From an uncultured bacterium (GTDB lineage Bacteria > Actinomycetota > Coriobacteriia > Coriobacteriales > Coriobacteriaceae): DNA of 64,000 nt. The stretch's first letter is position 1. Every line of letters begins with the position of its first letter. This document shows, piece after piece, positions 39,408 to 48,830 of the stretch. A program made the translations under genes and the position numbers. The notes under the pieces are model-generated. The model was not told the origin of the DNA and did no database searches. It saw only the letters and a program-made list of their open reading frames with translations. Location: contig CAJMST010000003.1 of assembly GCA_905216145.1 (NCBI GenBank), positions 1 through 64,000 on the forward strand, given 5' to 3'.

Positions 39408-41868
39408 CGTAGGCTCGGCATGCATCACGCTCATGCCGTCCATGAAGGGCTTCGCCGGCAGCATCTGCTCGGAGTTCGGCGACACGGGCTCCAAGGCCGG
39501 AAAGTCATTCGGCGACTCGATGACCTCCGGCGTGGACGGCGGGGTCAAGCGCTCTGGCGGGCTGCTGAGCGGGCTCGGCACCGTCGCAAGGGGCGTGGGC
39601 ACCGTCGCCGCGGCTGGCATGGGCGCGCTCACCACGGCGGTGACCGCAATCGGCGGCGCTGCGGTATCCGCATACGCCGACTACGAGCAGCTGGTCGGCG
39701 GCGTCGATACGCTCTTCGGCTCCGCGTCCGGCAAACTGCAGGGATACGCCGCGGATGCGTACAAGACGTGCGGCATGAGCGCAAACCAATACATGACCCA
39801 GGCGACCAGCTTCGCCGCATCGCTCGTGAGCTCGTGCGGCGGCGACGTGGCGAAGGCCGCCGAATCCGCCAACACGGCGATGGGCGACATGGCGGACAAC
39901 GTCAACAAGATGGGCTCGGACATGGCAGACGTCCAGAACGCCTACCAAGGTTTTGCCAAGCAAAACTATACGATGCTGGACAACCTGAAGCTGGGCTACG
40001 GCGGCACGAAGTCCGAGATGGAGCGACTCATCGCGGACGCCAACAAGCTGCGCGCGGCGCAGGGCAAGACCGCCGACCTCACCATCGACAGCTACGCCGA
40101 CGTGGTCGAGGCCATCCACACCGTGCAGTCCGAGATGGGCATCACCGGCACGACCTCCAAGGAGGCCGCGACGACCATCTCCGGCTCCATCGGCATGGCC
40201 AAGGCATCATGGGAGAACTTCCTCACCGGTCTGGGCCGAGACGACGTGGACTTCTCGCAGCTCACCGAGCAGCTGCTCACGTCCGTCGGCGCGGTCGCCA
40301 AGAACATCGCGCCGCGCGTCGCGCAGATCGGGCAGGGCATCATCAAGGCGCTCCCCGCGGCGCTCTCCGGCATCGCGTCGGTGCTCACGCCCATCGTGTC
40401 CGAGGCGCTCGCCACGGCGTGGAACATCGCCGTCGGGGCGCTCGCCGGCATCGGGATCAAGCTGCCGAAGGTGGACTCCTCGCAGATCTGCTCGGCGCTG
40501 CAGGCCATCCTTGGCGTGGCAACGTCCGTCGGCAACGGCATCAAGGCCGCAATCGGGTTCATCGCGCCGCTCGTCGCGCCAATCGGCACGGCGCTGCTCA
40601 ACATCGCGCAGGCCGTGCTGCCGGTGCTCTCCACCGGAATACAGGTGGTGCTCGGCATCGTGCAGGCGCTGTCGCCGGTCATCGGCTTCCTGGTCACCGT
40701 CATCGCTGACGTGATGACGACCGTTTCGCAGCTCGTCGCCATCGCCATGCCCGCCGTGCAGTCCGTGCTGTCGGCGGTGCTGGCTGCGATGCCGCTCATC
40801 CAAAGTGCCATTCAGGTGGCGATGGGCATCATCTCCGCCGTCTGGAATGCCGTCTGGCCCGTGATCTCCGCTGTCCTGACTGGCGTGATGGGCGCAATCT
40901 CCACTGCCGTCCAGGTCGCGATGGCCGTGGTGCAGACAGTCATCTCCACGGTCACCGCCGCGATAAGCGGAGACTGGGATACGGTCTGGAACACCATCAA
41001 GTCGGTAGCCGAGCTCGTCTGGTCTCAGATAGAGTTCGCCGTGCGGGCGGCCATCGGGGTCGTCGAGTCCGTGATAACGTCCACGCTCGATGGAATCAGC
41101 TCGATTTGGTCAAGCGTGTGGGACACCGTCCGCGATTTCGCCGAGGTGGTCTGGGGACGCATCAAGTTCGCCGTCAACTCGGCGATAAATCAGGTCAGCG
41201 GCGTGATCAGCTCCGTGCTCAACAGCATCAGCTCCACGTGGTCGAGTATGTGGGGGAGCATCAAGAGCGCCTGCTCGTCCATCTGGGAGGGCATCAAGAG
41301 CGCGGCGTCCAACGGAATCAACTCCGTCTACAGGACCGTCACGAGCATCAAGGGCAAGATCACCGGGTTCTTCTCGGGTGCGCGCAACTGGCTCTTCAAC
41401 TCCGGCAAGTCGATACTCAACGGCCTGAAGGACGGCATCATGTCCGCTATCGGCTCGGTGACCTCGGCGGTCTCAGGTGCAGTCTCAAGAATCCGCTCCT
41501 TCTTCCCGTTCTCGCCGGCAAAGGTCGGCCCCTTCTCCGGGCACGGCTACACGACCTTCTCGGGCAAGGCCCTCATGCAGGGCTGGGCACAGGGCATCGG
41601 CTCCGGCACCGGCACCGTGGTCTCCGCCATCAGCGGCGCCATGGACACGGCACAGGGGATGCTCTCGACGGGCCTGACCGTCGCTCCGTCCGCGGTCTAC
41701 ACGCCTGCGCGTCCCGAGGAGGATTCCGACGACGCACTCGCCGGCATCCTGTCCGTCCTCGAGCAGATCAGGGACAAGGACGGAAACCTGTACATCGACT
41801 CGGAGCGTGTCTCCTCCGCCATCGCGATGCGTGGCAGGCACACGCTCGCCGCAAGGGGGCTCGCATGA
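39397..41868 (+). CDS. Tape measure protein
   Basis: The 823-residue protein determines tail length. After an N-terminal region with repeated Gly/Ser segments and DYEQLVGGVDTLFGSASGKL, a long hydrophobic stretch (about residues 290-520) could cross the host membrane during DNA injection. Trp-containing repeats (SIWSSVWDTVRDF, SSTWSSMWGSIKSACSSIW) follow. No lysozyme or peptidase domain is visible. The preceding chaperones and following Dit gene fix its identity. Confidence 0.93.
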   Translation: MATSVGSACITLMPSMKGFAGSICSEFGDTGSKAGKSFGDSMTSGVDGGVKRSGGLLSGLGTVARGVGTVAAAGMGALTTAVTAIGGAAVSAYADYEQLVGGVDTLFGSASGKLQGYAADAYKTCGMSANQYMTQATSFAASLVSSCGGDVAKAAESANTAMGDMADNVNKMGSDMADVQNAYQGFAKQNYTMLDNLKLGYGGTKSEMERLIADANKLRAAQGKTADLTIDSYADVVEAIHTVQSEMGITGTTSKEAATTISGSIGMAKASWENFLTGLGRDDVDFSQLTEQLLTSVGAVAKNIAPRVAQIGQGIIKALPAALSGIASVLTPIVSEALATAWNIAVGALAGIGIKLPKVDSSQICSALQAILGVATSVGNGIKAAIGFIAPLVAPIGTALLNIAQAVLPVLSTGIQVVLGIVQALSPVIGFLVTVIADVMTTVSQLVAIAMPAVQSVLSAVLAAMPLIQSAIQVAMGIISAVWNAVWPVISAVLTGVMGAISTAVQVAMAVVQTVISTVTAAISGDWDTVWNTIKSVAELVWSQIEFAVRAAIGVVESVITSTLDGISSIWSSVWDTVRDFAEVVWGRIKFAVNSAINQVSGVISSVLNSISSTWSSMWGSIKSACSSIWEGIKSAASNGINSVYRTVTSIKGKITGFFSGARNWLFNSGKSILNGLKDGIMSAIGSVTSAVSGAVSRIRSFFPFSPAKVGPFSGHGYTTFSGKALMQGWAQGIGSGTGTVVSAISGAMDTAQGMLSTGLTVAPSAVYTPARPEEDSDDALAGILSVLEQIRDKDGNLYIDSERVSSAIAMRGRHTLAARGLA

Positions 41869-42563
41869 TTTTCGGCGGAATCGACCTCACTCCGTACCTG
41901 CTCGTGACCAAGGTCACCCGACCGATGGTCCCGAAGGTGCGGCTCGATGAGACGGAGGTCCCGGGCATGGACGGCTCGCACGTCCGCGCCTCCGGCCTAG
42001 AGCCGGTCGAGGTCTCGGTCGACTGCAACATCGTCGGCGGCTCCCTCGACGAGGTCGCCGAGGCAAGGGCCGTGCTCGCCTCGGCGCTGTCCGGTGGCGA
42101 GAAGGCCCTCGTGCTCGACGACGCCCCGGAGCGCTACATGCTCGCTCGCTACATGGGAGGGGCGGAGCAGGGGCGCAACGCGCACATGCCGAATCTCACG
42201 CTCGGGTTCTACTGTGCAGACCCCGCCGCCTACGGGCAGCGGCGCTCCGAGCAGGTGACGGCATCCCAGCGCGCCGTCGCCGCCGGGGGCAACTACAGGG
42301 CCTACCCTACGGTCACGTGCAAGCCCCCGGCAGGCTCGAGCTGGACATTCACTAATGTCTCGACCGGGCGCTTCGTCCGCGTCGAGGCGAGCTTCACCGG
42401 TGCGCAGACCGTAGTGCTGGACATGCGCGCCGAGCGCTGCACCGTCAACGGCGCGGACTGGCCCGTGACCGTCGCGAGCGACTTCTTCTCGCTTGACGGC
42501 GTGCAGCAGATCAAGACGAGCGGCGGCACCGCGACGCTCGAATGGGAGGAGAGGTGGCTCTAG
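41865..42563 (+). CDS. Distal tail protein (Dit)
   Basis: The 232-residue protein has the Dit N-terminal beta sandwich (FGGIDLTPYLLVTKVTRPMV, VPGMDGSHVRASGLEPVEVS) and a C-terminal part with a carbohydrate-binding-like fold (GNYRAYPTVTCKPPAGSSW). It forms the ring that attaches tail-tip proteins to the tube. Confidence 0.85.
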   Translation: MIFGGIDLTPYLLVTKVTRPMVPKVRLDETEVPGMDGSHVRASGLEPVEVSVDCNIVGGSLDEVAEARAVLASALSGGEKALVLDDAPERYMLARYMGGAEQGRNAHMPNLTLGFYCADPAAYGQRRSEQVTASQRAVAAGGNYRAYPTVTCKPPAGSSWTFTNVSTGRFVRVEASFTGAQTVVLDMRAERCTVNGADWPVTVASDFFSLDGVQQIKTSGGTATLEWEERWL

Positions 42564-45500
42564 GTGCGAATTGACGTATACACGTGGCAAGACGTCTACG
42601 TGGCGACAATCGGCCCCGAGGAGCTGCTCGCCCTCACCCATACAGACGAGCTCAACGGCGAGGACAGCGTGGACATCGCCACGACCTTCGCGCTCAAGCA
42701 GGGCTACCGCCTCGTGTGGGTCGACCGCCTCGGAGAGGTCCACGAGCACGTCTGCCAAGACCCCAAGGGTCTCCACGCCGGAGGCGAGACGGTCTACACG
42801 GACACGGCGATCAACTCCATCTGTGAGACGTACGGCGACTATATCGAGGACAAGAGGCCATACGGCTACGGCTTCCTCCAGGCGCTGAACGTCTGCCTGG
42901 AGCCGACCCGCTGGACCGCCGGAACTGTCGACCAGCCCGGTACCGTCGACAAGGGCCTGACCTTCTACCATACCAACTCCCGCGAGTCGCTCAAGTCCAT
43001 CCTGGAGTGCGGCGGCGAGCTGGAGACCGAGATCGGGGTATCCGGCGGCAAGGTGGCCTCTCGCAAGGTGGGCATCCGCTCGCATCGCGGCGCGAAGGGC
43101 GGTCACCGCCGATTCACCTACACCAAGGACCTCGCGTCCGTCTCGCGCACCGAGCACTACGGCGCGATAACCGCCTGCTACGGCTACGGCAAGGGAATCG
43201 AGACGGATACCGGCGGATACGGCCGCAAGCTGACCTTCGGCGACATCAACAACGGCAAGAACTACGTGGAGGACGCGACCGCGCTCAAGCTGTACGGGCG
43301 ACCCGACGGCAGGGGCGGGCACGCCCACGTGTTCGGGCAATATGAAAATCCAAATTGCGAGGACGCGGCGACGCTGCTCGCCGAGACCCGCGCATACTTC
43401 AACTCTCGCAAAGAGCCGGGGGTGACCTACGAGGCCGACGTCATCGACCTCGTGCAGTTCGGCCGCGACTGGGAGGGCGTCGCCGTGGGCGACGACGTCC
43501 AGATCGTCGACACGTGCTTCAGCCCGGCGCTGCGCTGCGAGGGCCGCGTGACCAAGCTCGTCACCGACGAGCTGGGCGGCGCCATGCGCGTGACGCTCGG
43601 GAACGTGACCGAGACAATCACGGACATATTGCTGGCGCAGCAGCAGAAATTGTCCAGCCTGTCCAAGCGCTCGTCCAACTGGGACGTTGCGGCATCCACG
43701 CCGCCATCGTACCTCCAGCAGGTCGTGGACAGCATGAATACGCAGTTCAACCTCGCGGGCAACAGCTACGTCCACACGAGCTTCGAGCGCGGCCTGATAT
43801 TCGGCTCCGTGCCCCTCGACGCGGACGGCCGCTCGACGACCGGCGACGGCATGGCCATGCAGCTGTGCTCCCAGGGCTTCCGCATCGCCCCCGGCTGCAA
43901 GGCCGACGGCTTGTGGGACTGGCGCACCTTCGGCACCGGCGCGGGCTTCACCGCCGACCTCATCACGGTCGGCACGCTCATGGGCAACCTCATCAAGGCC
44001 GGAACCATCCAGGACAAGGCGGGCAAGAACTACTGGAACCTCGACGAGAGCGAGCTGCATATCGGCCCCGGCGCGAAGCTCGGCGACAAGGACATCGCCA
44101 CGACCGACGCCGTCATCGCGTCTGTCGATGTCGAGTATGCGCAGGGCTCATCGCGCGTCACCGAGCCTCAGGGCGGGTGGCAGACCACAGCACCGCAATG
44201 GGTTTCCGGAAAGTACATCTGGACGCGCACCAAGACGACGATGCAGTCTGGAGACATCGAGTACAGCGAGCCTGTGTGCATCAGCGGCAGGGACGGCACA
44301 GACGGCGCAAAGGGCGACAAAGGCTCAACCGGCACTGGCGTGAGCGGCATCGTGGAGCAGTACTACCTGTCCACGAGCTCCACGGCACAGTCCGGCGGCA
44401 GCTGGTCCGAGGCACAGCCCGCATGGAGCAAAGGCAAATACATCTGGACGCGCAGCAAGATCACGTGGACTGACGGCTCGGTCACGTACACCGCGCCGTG
44501 CCTCGCCAAGGCCATCAACGGCAGCAACCAGATGGCCGGCAGCGCCATCGCGGCGCGCGTGAAACTCTACACCAAGAATCAATCGGACAGCGTGCCGCCG
44601 ATTAACATGCAGAATCCCGAGCTCGGCTGGTCGGAGACAATCCCGGCATGGGCGAGCGGATATTTCGTCTGGTCGATGGAGCGCGTCACATACGGCGATG
44701 GCTCCGTGACCCACACGGCGCCGGTCCTCGAGGCTGCGTACAACAAGGCCTACCAGAGCGCGCACGACCTCACAGGCTCACTCAATGGCCTCGACACGAC
44801 GGTGCAGGACCTCGCAAGGGACGGCGTCGTGACCGAGGCCGAGGCAGCCGCCGTGAAGAAGGCTAAGCAGGACGTGGACAAGGAGCGCGAGGAGGCGACG
44901 AGCCAATTCAACTCGCTGAAGTCCAACAAGGCGCTGAGCGCCCAGTTCGTCTCGTCGGTCCTCGGCCCGCGCTACACCAAGGCCTTCGGTACGACCGACG
45001 AGGGCGGCACCTACGGCGCCTACGCCGACAAGGTCGACAAGGTGCTCAAGTGCAAGACCGCCGAGGAACTCAAGGCGGCGATGTACGAGTACGACGCGGC
45101 CTACGGCGCCTACTCGACCGCCGTGAAGGACTACGCCGAGGCCGCGACCGGGGCGCGCCACGCCATCGAGCAGAAGAACGCGTCGGACTACGCAGACGGC
45201 ATCCTGAGCGCCTACGACGAGCAGATGGACCAGAAGGCCATCTTCGACCGCCTGACCAACAACGGTGCCGACCAGGGGCTCTACATGAGCAACAACAGGG
45301 TCTACGTCAACGCGACATACATCGCAACCGGGACTCTCGCGGACGCAAAGGGGCGCAACTCGTGGAACCTCAAGGAAGGCGTGCTGACGACCAACTACAT
45401 GACGGCGAAGAACATCACGGCGACCGGCAGCTTCACCGGTGGAAACCGCAGCAGCGGGTACGCCATGGAGCTAGACTCGAGCGGGAAGCTGGCTGGGTTC

Positions 45501-45827
45501 AAGGACGGCACGCAGTACGGATACATCGAATGCTCCTCAACGTCACATGACATCGACAATCCGTCGATTATCTACCACGGACTGCAGCTGCAGGGACAGG
45601 GCGTCGTGCGAGTCTCGACCCCGAGGCTCAGCGTGAGCGGCAGCGCCGACACGAGCGTCACGACGTGGTCAGGCCTGTCAACCAAGGTCGGAGTGGCATA
45701 CCACCCGCTTTACACGGAGAACGGCAAGAAATATTTCAACGACCAGTCCCAGACATCGTCGGTGCTCGAGTTCAGGAACGGCCTGCTGATCGGCGTGTCG
45801 ACCATGCCGTCCGGGTGGAGCGGATAA
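42564..45827 (+). CDS. Tail-tip protein (Tal / prophage endopeptidase-tail type) with long C-terminal region
   Basis: The 1087-residue protein begins MRIDVYTWQDVYVATIGPEE (GTG start) and its first 370 residues match the gp27-like hub domain of tail-associated lysin proteins: FYHTNSRESLKSILECGGEL, RTEHYGAITACYGYGKGIE. A collagen-like GRDGTDGAKGDKGSTGTG segment and two W-G-K repeats (ASGYFVWSMERVTYGDGS type) follow, and the C-terminus is a beta-rich fibre with Ser/Thr repeats. It extends to the host surface. A hydrolase domain is not obvious. Confidence 0.83.
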   Translation: MRIDVYTWQDVYVATIGPEELLALTHTDELNGEDSVDIATTFALKQGYRLVWVDRLGEVHEHVCQDPKGLHAGGETVYTDTAINSICETYGDYIEDKRPYGYGFLQALNVCLEPTRWTAGTVDQPGTVDKGLTFYHTNSRESLKSILECGGELETEIGVSGGKVASRKVGIRSHRGAKGGHRRFTYTKDLASVSRTEHYGAITACYGYGKGIETDTGGYGRKLTFGDINNGKNYVEDATALKLYGRPDGRGGHAHVFGQYENPNCEDAATLLAETRAYFNSRKEPGVTYEADVIDLVQFGRDWEGVAVGDDVQIVDTCFSPALRCEGRVTKLVTDELGGAMRVTLGNVTETITDILLAQQQKLSSLSKRSSNWDVAASTPPSYLQQVVDSMNTQFNLAGNSYVHTSFERGLIFGSVPLDADGRSTTGDGMAMQLCSQGFRIAPGCKADGLWDWRTFGTGAGFTADLITVGTLMGNLIKAGTIQDKAGKNYWNLDESELHIGPGAKLGDKDIATTDAVIASVDVEYAQGSSRVTEPQGGWQTTAPQWVSGKYIWTRTKTTMQSGDIEYSEPVCISGRDGTDGAKGDKGSTGTGVSGIVEQYYLSTSSTAQSGGSWSEAQPAWSKGKYIWTRSKITWTDGSVTYTAPCLAKAINGSNQMAGSAIAARVKLYTKNQSDSVPPINMQNPELGWSETIPAWASGYFVWSMERVTYGDGSVTHTAPVLEAAYNKAYQSAHDLTGSLNGLDTTVQDLARDGVVTEAEAAAVKKAKQDVDKEREEATSQFNSLKSNKALSAQFVSSVLGPRYTKAFGTTDEGGTYGAYADKVDKVLKCKTAEELKAAMYEYDAAYGAYSTAVKDYAEAATGARHAIEQKNASDYADGILSAYDEQMDQKAIFDRLTNNGADQGLYMSNNRVYVNATYIATGTLADAKGRNSWNLKEGVLTTNYMTAKNITATGSFTGGNRSSGYAMELDSSGKLAGFKDGTQYGYIECSSTSHDIDNPSIIYHGLQLQGQGVVRVSTPRLSVSGSADTSVTTWSGLSTKVGVAYHPLYTENGKKYFNDQSQTSSVLEFRNGLLIGVSTMPSGWSG

Positions 45828-45848
45828 GAGATGAAAGGACAAGAAGGA

Positions 45849-46247
45849 ATGGAAGCAAGCAAGAAGATCGTCGTGGGCTACGCCGTCCACGACATCATCG
45901 GAAACAACGAACAGTGCCTGACGGAGTACGACCCGGAGGTGCTCCAGCGCGCCGAGGACGCCGGCCTCGTGTTCGTCGCCCAGTACGACGACGGCACGCG
46001 CGAGGTCGTCAAGGCCGCGGACGTCCGCAAGCCAGACCCCACGGTCAACGGCATCCCGCTGGCGACCGCCGGGTACGTCGACGAGCGCACCGCCGCCACC
46101 GTGGCGTGCTTCGACGCGCTCTCGGCCATCGTCGACCCGCAGCCGGCCACGGCCGACGAGACGGGGGAGGGGACCGAGGCCGTCGACCCGGTCGAGGCCT
46201 TCAGGGCCGCGCTCGCCGCGCTCAAGGCGCTGGAGGCCAAGGAATGA
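45849..46247 (+). CDS. Tail-region protein of unknown function
   Basis: This 132-residue acidic protein (MEASKKIVVGYAVHDIIGNN ... VEAFRAALAALKALEAKE) resembles small proteins found between tail-tip and baseplate genes. I use the ATG at 45849 (AAAGGA eight bases away); an ATG at 45831 is also in frame. Its stop overlaps the next ATG. Confidence 0.55.
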   Translation: MEASKKIVVGYAVHDIIGNNEQCLTEYDPEVLQRAEDAGLVFVAQYDDGTREVVKAADVRKPDPTVNGIPLATAGYVDERTAATVACFDALSAIVDPQPATADETGEGTEAVDPVEAFRAALAALKALEAKE

Positions 46248-46981
46248 TCAACCACCAGATAGCGCTCGACATGCGCAAGCGCCCGGGAACCGTCCCGCAG
46301 CGCGTCACAGTGCGCCGCGGCGAGACGCAGACCCAGAAGATAACGGCGTCGCTCTCCACGGACGGCGCCGCCTACACGCCGGCGTACCAGTCCGCGCGCC
46401 TGTGCGTGCTCCACGCCGACGGCACGTGGGCTCGCTGCGCGGCTACCGTGGGCACGGCATCCGTGAGCGCCACGCTGGCGCCGGAGGCCGTCAACGGGGT
46501 TGGGAAGTGCCGCCTGGCCTACTTCGAGTTCTACAACGCCAACGGGGCCTCCGAGACTACCGAGGACTTCGCGCTCGTAATTCTGGGAAATGTGGACGGG
46601 ACAACAGGGCCTGCCGTCAGCTACGACCAGGAGCTCGACGAGCTCTACAGGAAGTGGAGCACTGAGCTATCTCGGCTCGGTCGATCCGCGTACGATGCGG
46701 CATCCGCCGCTAGCGGTGCGGCGTCGAGGGCCAATGCGGCGGCAAACGAGGCATTGCAGATCGCGAACGCGGCGGCGCAGGGCGCCGCCGGCGAGTCCGA
46801 CATCGCCGAGCTGCGCCGCCAGAACGGCCAGCTCGCGACGATGCTCGCCGACGCGACAGACAAGTTCATCTACATGGACGGCACAGTCTACTGCCCTGCC
46901 GGCAAGGCGTCGGTATCCGGGGACACGGTGACGTTCGGCAGCACGTGCTCGGTATCGGGCAGCACGGTAACCCTTTCCTAA
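46244..46981 (+). CDS. Baseplate upper protein, BppU-like
   Basis: The 245-residue protein has an N-terminal region resembling the BppU domain (IALDMRKRPGTVPQRVTVRRG, TQTQKITASLSTDGAAYTPA, GKCRLAYFEFYNANGASET) and an Ala-rich coiled coil (YDAASAASGAASRANAAANEAL). It probably links the baseplate to the receptor-binding protein encoded next. Confidence 0.68.
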   Translation: MINHQIALDMRKRPGTVPQRVTVRRGETQTQKITASLSTDGAAYTPAYQSARLCVLHADGTWARCAATVGTASVSATLAPEAVNGVGKCRLAYFEFYNANGASETTEDFALVILGNVDGTTGPAVSYDQELDELYRKWSTELSRLGRSAYDAASAASGAASRANAAANEALQIANAAAQGAAGESDIAELRRQNGQLATMLADATDKFIYMDGTVYCPAGKASVSGDTVTFGSTCSVSGSTVTLS

Positions 46982-46990
46982 GGAGGATAA

Positions 46991-47899
46991 ATGGCAAATG
47001 CAAAGACGCTGGTCGTAGGCGGCCAGCCGCTCAACGTCATCGACGATACCGCGCGCAGCAACGCGCAGGCGGCGCTCAACAACGCCGAGTACAACCGCCA
47101 GGGCCAAATCGGCAAGTACGGCGGGCAGAACATCGCCACCATCCTGGCGGGAGAGATCGGCAGCGGCAGCGTGTACGACGCGCTGCATAAGCGCATCGCC
47201 GCCGCGAACTTCGCAGGCCTGCGCGTGGGCGACTACCTGGACGTGCCGCTTGTGAGCGCATCCGCCGTCACCACACAGCAATCTGTGCGGTTCCTGCTTG
47301 CCCACATCGACCCGTATCTCTACTGCGGCGACAACAGCAAGGGACACCATATCGCGTTCGTGGCGTCCGCTCCCGTGTCCGTAGCCAAGACCGTGACCGG
47401 CGTGGCAAACGACAGTTTCCTGATGTGGAACACCACCAACACGAACCAGGGCACCGCCGACCAGAAATGCCCCTACCCCAACAGCAACCTCAAGGCGTGG
47501 GAGACGGCCTTCGAGGCGTGCCTGCCCGAGGGGCTGACCAAGTACCTTCTTACCCAGCGCGTGCTGCTTGAGGAGCGGTACAGCGCCAGCGGCGCGCTCA
47601 ACGACTCCAACTCGTGGGGCTGGCAGGATATCGGCAAGGTGTTCTCGCTGTCCGAGATGGAGGTGTACGGCTGCCCAGTGTGGGGCACCAAGGGCTACAG
47701 CGTCGGCTTTGACTGCCAGTGGGACCTGTTCAGGGACACCGCGCACCGAATCAACGGAACTCGGTACAATTGGTGGCTGCGTTCCGTTGCGTCGGGCTCC
47801 GCGTCCGACGTGTGCTATGTCAGCCACTACGGCGCTGCCGACTACCACTCGGCGACGTCCGTCTGGGTTCGCCCCCGCCCCGGCTTCCTCGTCTGCTAG
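46991..47899 (+). CDS. DGR target protein: C-type-lectin-like receptor-binding protein
   Basis: This 302-residue protein is the diversified protein. AAGGAGG is six bases before the ATG. Residues 1-50 look like an adaptor to the baseplate. The C-terminal half has the C-type-lectin (FGE-like) pattern: LNDSNSWGWQDIG, GTRYNWWLRSVASGSAS and SVWVRPRPGF. The last 43 codons lie in the variable repeat. Variable residues Asp273, Ser278, His279, Tyr280, Ala282, Asp284, His286 and Ser290 replace template asparagines. Its place after the tail-tip and BppU-like genes suggests it binds the host. Confidence 0.9.
   Translation: MANAKTLVVGGQPLNVIDDTARSNAQAALNNAEYNRQGQIGKYGGQNIATILAGEIGSGSVYDALHKRIAAANFAGLRVGDYLDVPLVSASAVTTQQSVRFLLAHIDPYLYCGDNSKGHHIAFVASAPVSVAKTVTGVANDSFLMWNTTNTNQGTADQKCPYPNSNLKAWETAFEACLPEGLTKYLLTQRVLLEERYSASGALNDSNSWGWQDIGKVFSLSEMEVYGCPVWGTKGYSVGFDCQWDLFRDTAHRINGTRYNWWLRSVASGSASDVCYVSHYGAADYHSATSVWVRPRPGFLVC
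47761..47888 (+). repeat. DGR variable repeat (VR)
   Basis: These 128 bases align without gaps to the TR at 48500-48627. There are 11 differences, at VR positions 47807, 47823, 47825, 47828, 47834, 47835, 47840, 47846, 47858, 47859 and 47884; every one opposes an A in the TR. The unmutated end (CGCCCCCGCCCCGG) is probably the initiation-of-homing region. Confidence 0.95.
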
Positions 47900-47927
47900 C
47901 CAGCCGAGTGCTCTATACTCTGCTTCT

Positions 47928-47952
47928 AGGCGACCGCCTTGCGCGGTCGCCT
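47928..47952 (+). promoter_or_regulatory. GC-rich hairpin downstream of VR
   Basis: AGGCGACCGC pairs perfectly with GCGGTCGCCT around CTTGC, 28 bases after the target-gene stop. In known DGRs a hairpin or cruciform just after the VR aids target recognition. Confidence 0.6.
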
Positions 47953-47955
47953 CTC

Positions 47956-47979
47956 GCCCGCGAAGCGGGCCGTTTTTTT
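47956..47979 (+). terminator. Terminator after the target gene
   Basis: GCCCGC pairs with GCGGGC around GAA and is followed by CGTTTTTTT. Confidence 0.75.
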
Positions 47980-48004
47980 CCGCCAGTTTCCCCAGGAGGT
48001 GCAC

Positions 48005-48475
48005 GTGAGCGGCGTCTACCAGCGCAACCGCGAGGTTTCCGAGTACAAGTTTTTCACTCAAGCAATCGCCATCCGCGTGGAGGTCAACAAGCTGATGGCG
48101 TCGTCCTCCGTGGTTCCGAAGACCTATCGTCTGCTGAACGCGGTGCCCACGGTGGAGACGGCGCGCAGCATCGTGTACAACGTCAACCGCGCCGACTGCT
48201 TCTACCCCAACACCTCGTTCAACGCGCTGGAGAGGAAACGCTACCTGACGCTGGCCATAGCTGACTGCGAGCAGCTGATGCTGGACATGCAGTGCCTCAT
48301 GGATATCGGCCTGCCCGTGAACGCCAACCGCTTCGAGGAGCTGGCGGCCATGGTCGAGGAGGAGATCAGGCTGCTGAAGGGCGCACGCAAGAACGTGCGC
48401 GTGACGGGCAAGAAGTCCACCGAGGAGCGCATAGCCGAGGCCGAGGCCGAGCTAGAGCGCCTGCGTTCGCTATAA
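48005..48475 (+). CDS. avd: DGR accessory variability protein (Avd)
   Basis: The 156-residue protein is helical and fits the Avd four-helix bundle: YKFFTQAIAIRVEVNKLMAS, then NRADCFYPNTSFNALERKRYL, AIADCEQLMLDMQCLMDIG and a basic end with RKNVRVTGKKS. In studied DGRs, Avd forms a pentamer that binds the reverse transcriptase and the TR RNA and is needed for retrohoming. AGGAGG lies six bases before the GTG. It is directly upstream of the TR. Its 3' end overlaps TATAAT at 48471-48476. Confidence 0.85.
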   Translation: MSGVYQRNREVSEYKFFTQAIAIRVEVNKLMASSSVVPKTYRLLNAVPTVETARSIVYNVNRADCFYPNTSFNALERKRYLTLAIADCEQLMLDMQCLMDIGLPVNANRFEELAAMVEEEIRLLKGARKNVRVTGKKSTEERIAEAEAELERLRSL

Positions 48476-48499
48476 TGGGCGGCGGTCGCGCCTTTTTTA

Positions 48500-48627
48500 T
48501 CGGTACAATTGGTGGCTGCGTTCCGTTGCGTCGGGCTCCGCGTCCAACGTGTGCTATGTCAACAACAACGGCAATGCCAACTACAACTCGGCGACGAACG
48601 TCTGGGTTCGCCCCCGCCCCGGATTCC
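48500..48627 (+). repeat. DGR template repeat (TR)
   Basis: Non-coding template for the VR. It contains eight AAY codons in register with the target gene, including a run of three AAC at 48560-48570 (AACAACAAC). It holds 23 adenines, of which 11 differ in the VR. A short GC hairpin with T's precedes it at 48484-48499. Confidence 0.95.
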
Positions 48628-48830
48628 CTTATTGCCAGACCGAGTAGGCCCCAGGGCCGAAAGCAGAGCGCGAAGAGGAAGGAAGGCGCGACCGTCGGGC
48701 ATGCGCCCGTAAATACGCACCCCGCGAGGGTGGCCGGACGCTGCTTGCATGGCGCGGCGCTCCGTGGCTTCGCCGCGTTTCATGGCCATACCTCAAGCGG
48801 CTGCCAGAGCCACATTGCAAGCCGCGCGGG

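Noticed and set aside
41997..44060. A 687-codon minus-strand open frame
   Set aside because: It is antisense to the Dit and tail-tip genes, with low-complexity Val/Leu/Arg/Gly composition and no start context.
48500..48627. TR as a second, degraded copy of the target gene
   Set aside because: Differences are confined to template adenines and flanking synonymous sites are unchanged. Ordinary decay of a duplicate would not give this pattern.
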